Assembly: GCF_018374135.1 (NCBI RefSeq)
Contig: NZ_JAHAFS010000004.1
Coordinates: 74,857 to 138,856, forward strand
Origin: Campylobacter gracilis
GTDB taxonomy: Bacteria > Campylobacterota > Campylobacteria > Campylobacterales > Campylobacteraceae
Length of the DNA stretch: 64,000 nucleotides
Direction: 5' to 3'
The notes below the pieces were generated by a model. It was not told the DNA's origin. It was given only the letters and a program-made list of their open reading frames with translations, and searched no databases. A program made the translations under genes and the position numbers. Positions 1-8,049 of this stretch are shown piece after piece (positions within the stretch are counted from its first letter, which is position 1; every line of letters starts with the position of its first letter).

Positions 1-18
1 GATCTTGTAGTTTGACAT
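1..18 (-). CDS. 5' end of a gene running out of the window (product unknown)
   Basis: A minus-strand ATG at 18-16 is preceded by a good AAGGAG ribosome binding site (complement of 25-30). Only six codons (MSNYKI) are inside the window, so no family can be named. It is divergent from the six-TM gene at 185 and the shared spacer carries two copies of an inverted repeat. Such a layout often means that the divergent gene is a local regulator or a co-regulated transporter, but that is inference. Confidence 0.5.
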
Positions 19-40
19 CTTTGTCTCCTTGGATTTTTTT

Positions 41-63
41 GTTGTAATGTTATAACTTACAAC
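41..63. promoter_or_regulatory. Operator-like inverted repeat, copy 1
   Basis: A perfect inverted repeat GTTGTAA-N9-TTACAAC lies just upstream of the minus-strand start at 18 and between two divergent genes. A second near-copy is at 90-112. The symmetry and duplication suggest a dimeric repressor site. The palindrome half TGTAA/TTACA resembles sites of TetR-type regulators such as Campylobacter CmeR, but the regulator is not identified. Confidence 0.6.
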
Positions 64-89
64 TGATGAGCGAAGTATAGTCAAATTTT

Positions 90-112
90 GTTGTAATGTA
101 AAGAGTTACAGC
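90..112. promoter_or_regulatory. Operator-like inverted repeat, copy 2
   Basis: GTTGTAA-N9-TTACAGC has the same arm length and spacer as copy 1, with one mismatch in the right arm. It lies 49 bp (centre to centre) from copy 1, a little under five helical turns, and just upstream of the -35 box of the six-TM gene. Confidence 0.55.
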
Positions 113-128
113 AGAAATTTCAAAAAAT

Positions 129-157
129 TTGACGCGAAATTTAAAATCAGCTAAAAT
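129..157 (+). promoter_or_regulatory. Promoter of the six-TM gene
   Basis: TTGACG at 129-134 and TAAAAT at 152-157 with a 17-bp spacer. The predicted start site is near 164 and an AAGGAT ribosome binding site follows at 175-180. A clear -35 box is uncommon in this window. Confidence 0.5.
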
Positions 158-184
158 CCGCGCGATTTTAACCGAAGGATTTTT

Positions 185-1060
185 ATGCAAAATAGCGCAT
201 TTAAGACGCTAACGCTCATAGCAAAGAAAAACTTTAAAAAACTGTTTTTAACGTTTAGTCTAGTTTTGGCGGAAAACGGGCTATTTCTCGTCTATCCCGT
301 ACTAGCCGGCATAGCCATAAACGCCATCGTAGCCGGCGACACGATTTTGGCGCTTAGCTACTCGGGCTTAGTGTTCGTCGGCTGGGGACTCGGCTCGATT
401 AGGCGGCGTGTGGATACGCAGGTATTTACTAGGATATATGCAGGACTTGCCGTAAGCGTGATAATGAACGAAAAAAGAGCCGCAAAAGACGAAAGCGTCA
501 TAATCGCAAGGGCAAATTTATCTCGCGAATTCGTGGATTTTTTCGAACAGCATTTTCCCGTGTTTTTCACCTCGGTCGTCTCGATTTTCGGCTCGGCGAT
601 CATGCTTTTGTTTATCGAGTTCTACGTAGGTTTGGCCGTTTTTGCTCTGCTCGCGGTCTTTGGCATTTTGCTGCCAAAATACATCACTAAAAACGACCGC
701 TTGTATCTAAAGCTAAACAACCAACTGGAGCGCGAAGCAGGACGCATAAGCGTAGGCGACGAATACACGCTAAATCGCCACTACGACGTACTTTCAAAGC
801 TTCGTATCCGCATTTCAAACAGAGAGGCAATGAGTTTTTTTATCATCGGCGCGAGTGCGGCGGCGATTTTTAGCTTGGCGATATTTTTACTCTCAAGCAA
901 TCATGCAAATGCGGGTCACATCTACTCGGTGCTTACCTATCTATGGACGTTTGCGATCAGTCTTGACGACGCGCCGAGGCTAGTGGAAGAGTTTAGCAAA
1001 TTAAAAGATATAGGCAAGCGCGTAAACGTCGAGTTAGAGGGAGATTTGGCTAAAATTTAA
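185..1060 (+). CDS. ABC-transporter-type six-transmembrane domain protein without ATPase
   Basis: This 291-aa integral inner-membrane protein has about five or six hydrophobic segments (roughly residues 20-60, 60-75, 125-170 and 212-255). The order, with a charged loop around residues 160-205, matches the membrane-spanning half of an ABC exporter. The nucleotide-binding half is absent: there is no Walker A, LSGGQ or Walker B, and no partner ATPase gene is adjacent. Related stand-alone six-TM proteins are annotated in other bacteria without a known role. AAGGAT at 175-180 sets the ATG at 185. Two operator-like repeats and a promoter lie upstream, so it is probably regulated with the divergent gene. 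The function is unproven; a substrate-specific efflux partner is only a guess. Confidence 0.75.
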   Translation: MQNSAFKTLTLIAKKNFKKLFLTFSLVLAENGLFLVYPVLAGIAINAIVAGDTILALSYSGLVFVGWGLGSIRRRVDTQVFTRIYAGLAVSVIMNEKRAAKDESVIIARANLSREFVDFFEQHFPVFFTSVVSIFGSAIMLLFIEFYVGLAVFALLAVFGILLPKYITKNDRLYLKLNNQLEREAGRISVGDEYTLNRHYDVLSKLRIRISNREAMSFFIIGASAAAIFSLAIFLLSSNHANAGHIYSVLTYLWTFAISLDDAPRLVEEFSKLKDIGKRVNVELEGDLAKI

Positions 1061-1074
1061 TCGCTTTTTTGGGG

Positions 1075-1080
1075 TATAAT
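1075..1080 (+). promoter_or_regulatory. -10 box of the CDF transporter gene
   Basis: TATAAT sits 33 bp before the ATG at 1113, in the 52-bp gap after the six-TM gene; a GAGG ribosome binding site follows at 1104-1107. The CDF gene thus has its own promoter. Confidence 0.6.
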
Positions 1081-1112
1081 GTACCTAAAATTTACCAAAA
1101 AACGAGGTCAAA

Positions 1113-2069
1113 ATGCACGAAAATCACGCTCATCATGAGCATTCTCACACGTCAAATAAAACCGTTTTGAGAAATTCCTTCCTTATAATATCCGCTTTTA
1201 TGCTGGTCGAGGTCGCGGGCGGCTTCGCGACAAACTCGCTCGCCCTGCTCTCGGACGCCGGGCACATGCTATCAGACGCCGCAGCGCTCGGGCTTTCGCT
1301 GTTTGCGTTTAAATTCGGCGAACGCAAAGGCAATCTGAAAAAGACCTTCGGCTACAGGCGGATCGAAATTTTAACCGCGACGATAAACGCGCTCGCCCTC
1401 GTCGCGATCGCCGTTTTGATCGTCATCGAGGCGGTGCAGCGCTTCCAAAACCCGCCCGAAGTAGCCACCGCGGGCATGCTCGCTATCAGCACGCTGGGAC
1501 TTGCCGTAAACATCGTCGTGGCGCTATATATGCTGCGCGGCGGCGACGTGAGAGAAAACGTCAATATGCGCGGCGCCTATGTGCACGTACTGGGCGACGC
1601 CCTGGGCTCTGTGGGCGCGATCGCGGCGGCACTGCTGATGATGTGCTTTGGCTGGGGCTGGGCGGACGCGGCGGCTAGCGTGCTCGTGGCCGCGCTCATC
1701 GTAAAAAGTGGCTGGGGCGTGCTAAAAGACAGCCTAAACATCCTGATGGAGGGCTCGCCAAAGGGCGTGTGCCTGGACGGGCTCGTCGCGCAGATCAGGG
1801 GCGTGGACGGCGTGCTTTCGGTGCACGACCTGCACGTCTGGAGTATCACAAGCGGCGCAAACGCGCTCACGGCTCACATCGTAGTTAGCGGCGAGCCGAG
1901 CGTGCGCAAGGCGGAGCAGATCTTGCGCGAAATATCGCGCGAAATGGAGCATCTGGGCATCACGCACACGACGCTACAGCTTGAAAGCAGCGATAACGAT
2001 TGCGCGGACGAGCTCATCTGTGAGGTGCGCTCAAACGACGCAAGCGGGCATTTGGGGCATCATCACTAA
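1113..2069 (+). CDS. Cation diffusion facilitator, zinc exporter (CzcD/ZitB type)
   Basis: This 318-aa inner-membrane antiporter probably expels Zn2+ (also Co2+/Cd2+) in exchange for protons. Six TM helices are visible between residues 18 and 200. Each transport-site helix carries the zinc-type HxxxD motif: H51-D55 (HMLSD) in TM2 and H158-D162 (HVLGD) in TM5, with D48 nearby. The N-terminus is His-rich (six His in the first 12 residues) and the protein ends in HLGHHH, both typical metal-gathering tails. The cytoplasmic C-terminal domain (about 205-290) contains the VHDLHVW motif of CDF dimerisation domains. The sequence is clearly full length. The exact metal cannot be read from the sequence. 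Confidence 0.93.
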   Translation: MHENHAHHEHSHTSNKTVLRNSFLIISAFMLVEVAGGFATNSLALLSDAGHMLSDAAALGLSLFAFKFGERKGNLKKTFGYRRIEILTATINALALVAIAVLIVIEAVQRFQNPPEVATAGMLAISTLGLAVNIVVALYMLRGGDVRENVNMRGAYVHVLGDALGSVGAIAAALLMMCFGWGWADAAASVLVAALIVKSGWGVLKDSLNILMEGSPKGVCLDGLVAQIRGVDGVLSVHDLHVWSITSGANALTAHIVVSGEPSVRKAEQILREISREMEHLGITHTTLQLESSDNDCADELICEVRSNDASGHLGHHH

Positions 2070-2657
2070 ATTTTTGGATTTGAAATTCCGCTTAATTTAG
2101 AATTCCGCTCGGTTTAAAATTTAAAATTTGGCTTAAGTTTTAAATTTTAAATTTGCCCGCGCTGTGGAATTTTGGAATTTTAGAATTTTGAGATTTTAAA
2201 TTTTAAAATTCTGTGTCTGTTATAAAATTTTAAATCCATTCGCATAGCGGAATTTTAAAATTTCGCCCCGCGGACGCCATTTCAAAATCAGGCGCCACGC
2301 GCGCAAAATTGCAAATTTTACGCAGCGGGTCGCCGTATCATTCAAAACGGCGCCTATACGCGTTTGTAGAATTTTAATTTGACGAGAGCGGCAGGCTAGC
2401 AATTTCAGCAAAATTTTGCAGAAGCTTGGAATGGTTTAAATTTAGCTAAACGCCTTTCATTTTAATAGCGCGGAAACGACACAGCGCGCGCTACATTTTT
2501 AATTTAGCCAGGTATATCGCGCCTCTAAATTTTAAAATTCCGTGCCGCGAATCGAGCTGTAAATTGAGCCATAAATTTAAACTACGCATCAAAATTTTGG
2601 CTAAATTTCACTCATTATTTGCCTGCCGATTTGAGCCTGTTAAAAGCAAATTTGCCG
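2070..2657. other. Non-coding spacer rich in AAATTT/TTTAAA words
   Basis: About 590 bp without a credible gene. It consists of repeated AAATTTTAAAATTT-like and GAATTTTAGAATTT-like words between short GC-rich stretches (2250-2350, 2460-2560). Short open frames here have no ribosome binding site and read through the repeats. No RNA gene was recognised. Confidence 0.6.
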
Positions 2658-2663
2658 TATAAT
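2658..2663 (+). promoter_or_regulatory. -10 box of small membrane protein gene 1
   Basis: A perfect TATAAT 25 bp before the GTG at 2688. It rules out the longer reading from a TTG at 2619, which would start upstream of the promoter. The same arrangement (TATAAT then AATTTCAG/AATTTTAA) precedes the paralog at 3870. Confidence 0.65.
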
Positions 2664-2687
2664 CTCGCGAAATTTCAGGGAGCCAAG

Positions 2688-3266
2688 GTGCGCAAAAACA
2701 TAAAATACCTAATTTACAAGTTCCTTTTAGGCAATGTCTTTTTGGCAGTTTTTTTGATTTCATTTTACGTTGCTTCGTGGCACCTTACAATGCTCTCGGG
2801 CCTCGATGTAATAGGTTTTTTGAAGGGATATTTTTTATTTCCGGGCGATATTCGCCTGCCTTTTACGACGGCGATTCTTGAGCTATTCGCCTTTTACGTC
2901 AGCAGCAGTTTGAGCGATTTTTACGTCAAAGGCATCGATCGCAAGCTTAATATTATATTTTTCATCGCATTTGCGACGATAGGAATTTTAGCTCTTACCG
3001 CCATCATTCTTATCGCGATGTTCGGTTTTATGATATATGGTATGGATTTAGATAAAAAATTAGTAGCGATTTTATCCGCCGCGGCATTATTCATGGGCAT
3101 CTGCTCAACGGTATATTTATTTCGCAAAAGCAATTACGAGCTCGGTAAATTTTTACAAATCATCAGCCGAAAAAGAAGCGGGGAGATCGATAAAAAGCTA
3201 TTCCCTATCTTGCTGCTTATTATATCTGCAACTTGGTTGGGTCTTATATTTTTCGCCTCTAGATAA
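2688..3266 (+). CDS. Small integral membrane protein, paralog of the gene at 3870
   Basis: A 192-aa protein of unknown function with four hydrophobic segments: near the N-terminus, before and after the GIDRKLNIIFFIAFATIG block, and at the C-terminus. GTG at 2688 is the start: AGGGAG at 2677-2682 precedes it and the -10 box lies between it and the alternative TTG at 2619. The protein aligns along its whole length with the product of 3870-4400, sharing GID-KLN-IFFIAF-TIG and a Y-LG-FLQ segment followed by a basic patch and IDK. No known domain is recognised. Its own promoter suggests an independent transcript. Confidence 0.7.
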   Translation: MRKNIKYLIYKFLLGNVFLAVFLISFYVASWHLTMLSGLDVIGFLKGYFLFPGDIRLPFTTAILELFAFYVSSSLSDFYVKGIDRKLNIIFFIAFATIGILALTAIILIAMFGFMIYGMDLDKKLVAILSAAALFMGICSTVYLFRKSNYELGKFLQIISRKRSGEIDKKLFPILLLIISATWLGLIFFASR

Positions 3267-3387
3267 AGCTCAATGCCCAGTTTAAATTTCGTCCGTCTGC
3301 GCTAAATTTCATAAGTGCGAATTGTCCGCACGGCGCGACGAAATTTTAAGCACGAAATACTTTTTATCAAAATTTAAACCTATGCAT

Positions 3388-3393
3388 TATAAT
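3388..3393 (+). promoter_or_regulatory. -10 box of small membrane protein gene 2
   Basis: TATAAT 31 bp before the ATG at 3424, followed by AAAAAGGA at 3404-3411. Confidence 0.55.
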
Positions 3394-3423
3394 TGCAGGA
3401 ATTAAAAAGGACGGCAATCGGTT

Positions 3424-3807
3424 ATGAAAAGAGATATATTAATCGCGATTTTAGGCTTACTTTGCACCTTTATAGATATTAATTACATAGGTTTTCTTAT
3501 CGCATTAAATTTGATAGTAGTCTTGGTTTGCGCCGCTTTTCCTTTTATGAAAAAGAATTATATATTTTTTCTACTGCTTGTCTTAAATTTAGCTTTGTAT
3601 TTGAATAATATCTACACCCCTTTTGAAAAGCCAGAGCTTTGGACTTATAGCATACCTGCGCTGGCAAATGCGACATATGTATTAGTAGCGCTAGTTTATG
3701 CTTCGGGATTTGTCGCTTTTGTCCCGCTTGCGGCATATATCTATTTTTTATACTCGCTCTGCGTTGTTGCTTGCGGCATACGTGAAAAATTTCAAAACTT
3801 ACGCTAA
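3424..3807 (+). CDS. Small hydrophobic membrane protein, unknown function
   Basis: A 127-aa protein with about four hydrophobic stretches (residues 5-22, 24-43, 46-62, 82-117) and a short basic cytoplasmic tail (GIREKFQNLR). It lies between the two paralogous membrane protein genes but shows no clear similarity to them. A TATAAT box upstream and the GG-rich stretch before the ATG support expression. No family is recognised and no motif suggests enzymatic activity. Confidence 0.6.
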   Translation: MKRDILIAILGLLCTFIDINYIGFLIALNLIVVLVCAAFPFMKKNYIFFLLLVLNLALYLNNIYTPFEKPELWTYSIPALANATYVLVALVYASGFVAFVPLAAYIYFLYSLCVVACGIREKFQNLR

Positions 3808-3839
3808 ATTTGCGATCAAAATTTTAAGCTGCTATTGCG

Positions 3840-3845
3840 TATAAT
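3840..3845 (+). promoter_or_regulatory. -10 box of small membrane protein gene 3
   Basis: TATAAT 25 bp before the ATG at 3870, exactly the spacing seen for the paralog at 2688. Confidence 0.6.
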
Positions 3846-3869
3846 TTCGCAGAATTTTAAGGATTGCGT

Positions 3870-4400
3870 ATGAAAATATATTTCTACAAATTGCTTTTAG
3901 GCATCTTACTGACGGGCATATTCTCGTTCTCGCTCGGCTTTACTTTATCGCACGTAGGTATCATATCGAATGCAGTTTTTGGCGTACCGCTATCGCCCTA
4001 CGCTTCTTTTAAGGCCGAGCTCGCAAAAGCTATCTTAACGATAATCTCCGCATTTTATATCGCAAATAAAATTATTAATTTTCGCATCTTGGGCATCGAT
4101 TGCAAGCTAAATTTTATATTTTTTATCGCCTTTTCGACGATAGGCGTGATTATCGTTTCTTTTCTGTCTTTGTTTTTGATTTTCGGCATGATCGTATGGC
4201 AGAAATCTGATACGGCATTTGCGGCGATGTGTCTATCCCTCGGATCGATTTGGACCGCTTGGCTATTTCATATCAGTGAATACAAGCTTGGGGCTTTCTT
4301 GCAAAATTGCAGCCCTAAAAGGAAATATAATATAGATAAAGTGCTATTGTTCGTCATAATAATAGTAGTTGCGCTGATTTTTATATCGGCAGTAATATAA
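3870..4400 (+). CDS. Small integral membrane protein, paralog of the gene at 2688
   Basis: A 176-aa protein with four hydrophobic segments. The start is ATG at 3870, set by AAGGA at 3859-3863; a TTG two codons upstream overlaps that site and is not preferred. The conserved block GIDCKLNFIFFIAFSTIG and the segment EYKLGAFLQ...KRKYNIDK mirror the gene at 2688, so the two are diverged duplicates separated by the unrelated 3424 gene. Function unknown. It is convergent with ribD, with only 4 bp between their ends. Confidence 0.7.
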   Translation: MKIYFYKLLLGILLTGIFSFSLGFTLSHVGIISNAVFGVPLSPYASFKAELAKAILTIISAFYIANKIINFRILGIDCKLNFIFFIAFSTIGVIIVSFLSLFLIFGMIVWQKSDTAFAAMCLSLGSIWTAWLFHISEYKLGAFLQNCSPKRKYNIDKVLLFVIIIVVALIFISAVI

Positions 4401-4404
4401 CCTT

Positions 4405-5562
4405 TCATTTTAAAATTTTAAACCAGCCGTAGAATTCGTTCGCTTCTAGGTGCAGATCGCCTGCGCTGGAGATGAAAAGCGGCCGTAGCGCGGCATTTGC
4501 TCTAAAATTTCCCGCGTCCTTCATCTGCGCGCTGTAAAAAATAAGCGCGTGGCTCGCAAACTGCGCAAACTCGTCAAACGAACTCGCCCCCGCCTCTATC
4601 ATCGTGATTTTCGCGTCTGCAGGCAGCGAGCGCGAGACCTCCACCTTGCGCCCTTCGACGCCAAAAAGCGGAATGCTCGCATCAAAATCCGAAAGCGCGC
4701 GACGCGAGCGGATCCAAACATCTGGCGAGTGCAGCTTTAGATTTTGCGGCGCAACGCGCGCATCTAGCGCCAGCATATCAGCACTGCGTACCAAAGCGCT
4801 AATTTCATCAAATTTAGCCGCACGCACGTCCAGTGTCGGTCTATCGGCGCGCACGGTCTGTCCGCCCACGCCTACGTAATCGCATACGCTGCGCAGCTCA
4901 TGCACGAACGCGCGCTGTTTATCGCTGCCGATCCGCCCATGTACCGCGCCGTTTAGCGTGGCGTTGATTTTGATGAAGCAAAAGCCGCTCTCGCGCGCCA
5001 AATAAAACGGCTCCGCAAGCTCCGCTGCCGCGGCATGGCAAATGTCAAATTTTACCTCTATGCCCCCACGGCGTAAAATTTCCGCGCCGCCCGCAGCCTG
5101 CGCGTTCGTATCGCGCGCGCCGATTACCACGCGCGATAGCCCGAGCTCCGCCAAAAGCTCGGCACAAGACGGGGTCTTGCCGCGGTGCGCGCAGGGCTCG
5201 AGCGTGACGTAGGCGCAAGCGCCGCGCAAAAGCCCGCCGTGGCGATTTAAAATGAAATCATAGGTAAAACTCGGCTGCAAAAGCGCGCTTTTTAGGGCTT
5301 CTAAATTTTGAAATTTAACGCCGAATTTACGGGCGTATTCGCGAGCGAAATCCTGCGCGAAATTTGCGTCCAGATCGCACAGCGCGGCGAAAACGGCGTT
5401 TGCCTCGGCGTGTAAAAAGCCCACCTTTTTGTGCGCGCCTATGCCAAGAGCTCTGCCGCTCTTATCTAGAAGCACGCAGCCCACGGCGGGGTTGGGTAGC
5501 GTCAGAGCCTGATAGCGCCACGCAGCCCGCAGCGCCAAATCCATGTAAAATTCGTCGTTCAT
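4405..5562 (-). CDS. ribD: Bifunctional riboflavin biosynthesis deaminase/reductase RibD
   Basis: It catalyses the second and third steps of riboflavin synthesis: deamination of the pyrimidine intermediate from GTP, then NADPH-dependent reduction of its ribosyl group. The zinc deaminase signature is H51-A-E53 followed by PCAHRGKTPSC with the two zinc cysteines at 124 and 133. The C-terminal reductase domain starts near residue 190 (CFIKINATLNGAVHGRIG). At 385 aa it is close to the usual length. The distance between the HAE motif and the first zinc Cys is about 73 residues versus about 25 in E. coli, so there is an insertion of nearly 50 residues in the deaminase domain; similar inserts may be normal in epsilonproteobacteria. 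It appears monocistronic here. Confidence 0.93.
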   Translation of the reverse strand: MNDEFYMDLALRAAWRYQALTLPNPAVGCVLLDKSGRALGIGAHKKVGFLHAEANAVFAALCDLDANFAQDFAREYARKFGVKFQNLEALKSALLQPSFTYDFILNRHGGLLRGACAYVTLEPCAHRGKTPSCAELLAELGLSRVVIGARDTNAQAAGGAEILRRGGIEVKFDICHAAAAELAEPFYLARESGFCFIKINATLNGAVHGRIGSDKQRAFVHELRSVCDYVGVGGQTVRADRPTLDVRAAKFDEISALVRSADMLALDARVAPQNLKLHSPDVWIRSRRALSDFDASIPLFGVEGRKVEVSRSLPADAKITMIEAGASSFDEFAQFASHALIFYSAQMKDAGNFRANAALRPLFISSAGDLHLEANEFYGWFKILK

Positions 5563-6110
5563 GCAAAATCCAAAATTTAAATCGTCCCGCTCCGCCGCGA
5601 TTGCTTAGCCGATTTTGCGATTAAGCCGCGTTGCAAATAGTTACCGGGGTGCGATCGCAATGTGCGTGCTGCAAAACTCGCAGAGGCAGTATTTGTCGTG
5701 GGCGGTAAAATCTAAATTTACGACAAAGTGTAAAATTTAAAATTCCACTTTGCAGTAAAAGGTTTGAAATTTTACTGCGCCAAAACAGCACGTAAATTTT
5801 AAATTTAGCCGCTTTCAGACGCGACGTGAAATTCTAAAGCAACGCGCAATCGTCACGCAAAACTTATCTTTTAGTGGTGCAGCGTGAAACTTCAAAGCAC
5901 CGCTCGGTGGCGTGAAAAATTACTTTTAGCGGCGCGAGAGATCAAGAGCGGCTAAGAACAGCTAGGAGCTGTAAATTTCAAAAGCGATTTTAAAATTTAA
6001 ACCTCAAAATTCCAAGCTAAAATTTCAAACCAGCAAATCTCGCGCGGCAAATTTTAAAGCCTAATTCGCAAAATTTCAAAGCTGCGCGCAGAGCTTTAAA
6101 ATCCGCGCCG
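5563..6110. other. Non-coding spacer with AAATTTTAAA words
   Basis: About 550 bp between rimP and ribD. It contains many AAATTTTAAA and TTTAAAATTT words and a loose inverted repeat (TTTGTCG near 5694 and CGACAAA near 5720). No FMN riboswitch, tRNA or credible reading frame was found. Confidence 0.5.
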
Positions 6111-6530
6111 CTACCACTGCACGTAGGTTCGCGCCTTTTTGATCTCGTCAAGTCGCACGCTCACCTCGCCGCCGTCCGTGCGCAGTATAAGCACGCCGCC
6201 TTCGCAGTCGAGCACCTCGCCGCTTAGCTTCTGCCCGTCCGTGCGGCTTAGGCGCACCAGCTCGCCCACGGAGTTTGCGAGATGCTGCGGCTTGCTTAGC
6301 TTGCGCTCAAGCCCGGGCGAGCCGACCTCCAGCGTCCATTCGCCCTCAAGCGGCGGCTCCACGTCGTAAATCGGCGAAAGCAGCCGTGATAGCCGCTCGC
6401 AGTCGTCTAGGCCCACGCCGCCCGCTTTCGTGATACTGATGCGATAGATCGTTTTGCCGTTTTCGCTCACCGTCTCCACGTCGTAAAGCCGCACGCCGCA
6501 CTCGCGCGCCAAAGCCTCTAAATCAACCAT
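6111..6530 (-). CDS. rimP: Ribosome maturation factor RimP
   Basis: A 139-aa cytoplasmic protein needed for assembly of the 30S ribosomal subunit. It begins MVDLEALARECGVRLYDVE and contains the family core DDCERLSRLLSPIYD followed by LEGEWTLEVGSPGLERKL (residues about 60-77), the most conserved RimP segment. It overlaps the end of rbfA by 8 bp, indicating translational coupling. The order infB-rbfA-rimP is the conserved epsilonproteobacterial order, here with a long gap after infB. Length is normal for the family. Confidence 0.92.
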   Translation of the reverse strand: MVDLEALARECGVRLYDVETVSENGKTIYRISITKAGGVGLDDCERLSRLLSPIYDVEPPLEGEWTLEVGSPGLERKLSKPQHLANSVGELVRLSRTDGQKLSGEVLDCEGGVLILRTDGGEVSVRLDEIKKARTYVQW

Positions 6531-6888
6531 TTTTGCGCAGCTCCTCCTCTATTTTGTCAAAAAGATCGTCCATTTTGTTTTGATACTCCAAGCGGTCGTC
6601 AAATTTGAAGTGAAACGCGGGGCAACGGTACCAGCCCTCCGCCTCGGCGCAGAAGTTTTGCAAATATCTCGCCACGCGGCCGAGCTTTTCGAGCACGAAT
6701 TTCTGCTCGCGCTCGTCGAAGGCGTTTTTATCCAGATACACAAACGCGTCGTAGCGCCCGCGCTTGCACTCCACGTCGGTGACGCACAGCCCGCGCAAAA
6801 GCTCGTCCTCAAGGCTCGCGAGCGCTTCGGGGATGAGCTGCTTTAGCACGCTTTGCGTGCGCAGTCTTCTGAGTTCGGTCGGATTCAT
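6523..6888 (-). CDS. rbfA: Ribosome-binding factor A
   Basis: A 121-aa KH-fold protein that helps 16S rRNA 5'-end maturation and acts on the free 30S subunit. It starts MNPTELRRLRTQSVLKQLIPEALASLEDE and ends with the family-typical segment FHFKFDDRLEYQNKMDDLFDKIEEEL. GAGGTAAAG before the ATG at 6888 is a good ribosome binding site. Its stop overlaps the rimP start. In C. jejuni it directly follows infB; here 1.19 kb of non-coding repeats intervene, so it may have its own promoter. Confidence 0.92.
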   Translation of the reverse strand: MNPTELRRLRTQSVLKQLIPEALASLEDELLRGLCVTDVECKRGRYDAFVYLDKNAFDEREQKFVLEKLGRVARYLQNFCAEAEGWYRCPAFHFKFDDRLEYQNKMDDLFDKIEEELRKNG

Positions 6889-6910
6889 CTTTACCTCGCT
6901 ATCTTAAATC

Positions 6911-7150
6911 GCCGCAGATTGCGCGGCGATGGAATTTTATTTTGCGTCTTGCGATGACGGAATTTTATTGCTTTGTCGCAGCGGAGCGTCCGTCTTGCGG
7001 CGGCGCGAAATTTTATTGCGTTGCCATAAAATTTATCTTACGTCCGTCTTGCGGCGACATAGAATTTTATCTCGCATCCATCTTATGGCGACGCGGAATT
7101 CTATCTCGCTTTGGCACGGCGGAATATCCGTTCTGCGGCGACGCGGTCTG
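6911..7150. repeat. Degenerate tandem repeat with core GGCGACGCGGAATTTTAT
   Basis: About six imperfect units share a core like GCGGCGACGCGGAATTTTAT, seen near 6921, 6950, 6997, 7051, 7085 and 7135. Spacing varies from 30 to 51 bp. CGTCTTGCGG or CGTCCGTCTTGCGG precedes several cores. The pattern is visible in translation as repeated SVLRRR blocks, but this is a DNA repeat and not a protein. Confidence 0.6.
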
Positions 7151-7572
7151 TTTAAATTTGACGCGGCTTGCGATGCGCCGGAGCGCCCATTTAAATTCTA
7201 AGCGGTTTGCTGCGCGCAGGTATTGCAAGCGACTGCGCCTTTTAAAATTTCGCTTTCGCTTTTAAATTTTAAAAGCTGTGAGCTTGACTTTGAAATTTTG
7301 CTCTTAAATTTAACTCGCGCGCTTTGCGATTAAATTTTAAATGCAAATCGCGCGAGAAATACATGGCTCGAGTACGGAAGCTCATCACATAGCCGTATCG
7401 CCACTGCAGAAATACTACCGCGCTAAAGCGTGGTGCTACTCTATGCCGTATTCTGCTCACCACGGCGCGTTATATTCGCTGCCGCGCTGCCCGTCTTGGC
7501 GGCGCAATAATACAGCGCGGGCGGCACCCTCTTTGCGCTACGCTCGCTTACTGCGTCGCTATTTACGATATC

Positions 7573-7593
7573 CGCTGCCGTCTTTTGGCAGCG
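7573..7593. repeat. Perfect 7-bp inverted repeat
   Basis: CGCTGCC (7573-7579) and GGCAGCG (7587-7593) are separated by GTCTTTT. The sequence following on the plus strand, TCGCAATGAC, is the complement of GTCATTGCGA, a word common in dispersed repeats of many bacteria. No T-tract follows, so it is not called a terminator. Confidence 0.45.
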
Positions 7594-8049
7594 TCGCAAT
7601 GACACCGCACGCCGTTGCGGCCTTATTTTGCGCCGCCTGCACCGCGCTATTCTCCGCGTCGCCGTTTTGTCACACACTGCGTCGCTGTGAAATTTATCTT
7701 AAATTTAAAAGCGCTTCGATACCGCGCGAAATCTAAATTTTGCCGCTTTAAAATTTCAACTTTGCGATTAAATTTAAAATTTAAGTCGCACGGAAAATCT
7801 GCTATCAGCAAACGGCGTAAATTTAAAATTTGATCGCAAAGCCGCGCCGCAAAAAGTCTAAACATTAAAATTTCAAAACTGACGCTATGCAGCAAAGCCT
7901 CGCGCAGAAACCGACAAAATTTAAAGCTTTGCTCGCGCGCTCCGCCGCTAAATTTAAAAGGCGAAATTTCACGCCCAAATTTTACGAGCATAAAATTTCA
8001 AAGCGCAATTGAGGCTTAAAATTTAGCTGCAAGCCGTGCAAACGAAGCG

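Larger units (their letters stand above)
6889..8049. other. 1.2 kb non-coding spacer between infB and rbfA
   Basis: This stretch splits an otherwise tight conserved operon. It contains a degenerate tandem repeat (6911-7150), a GC-rich middle (7440-7680) and AAATTT-rich ends. Open frames up to 131 aa exist on both strands, but they are repeat-driven, lack ribosome binding sites and have a composition (runs of Arg, Cys, Ala) unlike the real genes. No RNA gene was recognised. Confidence 0.6.

Noticed and set aside
2619..2687. 23-codon N-terminal extension of the membrane protein at 2688 (TTG start)
   Set aside because: The TATAAT box at 2658-2663 lies inside it, and GTG 2688 has AGGGAG in place.
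5300..5760. FMN riboswitch upstream of ribD
   Set aside because: The region was read for a conserved multi-stem leader and none was seen; epsilonproteobacterial ribD usually lacks one.
6929..7736. Several overlapping open frames of 90-131 aa in the infB-rbfA spacer
   Set aside because: They read through the degenerate DNA repeat (repeated SVLRRR blocks), have no ribosome binding site and occur in several frames at once.
7647..7991. 114-aa minus-strand frame after infB
   Set aside because: Composition is dominated by AAATTT-word codons (KF, NLK, FKF); no start signal; region is spacer.
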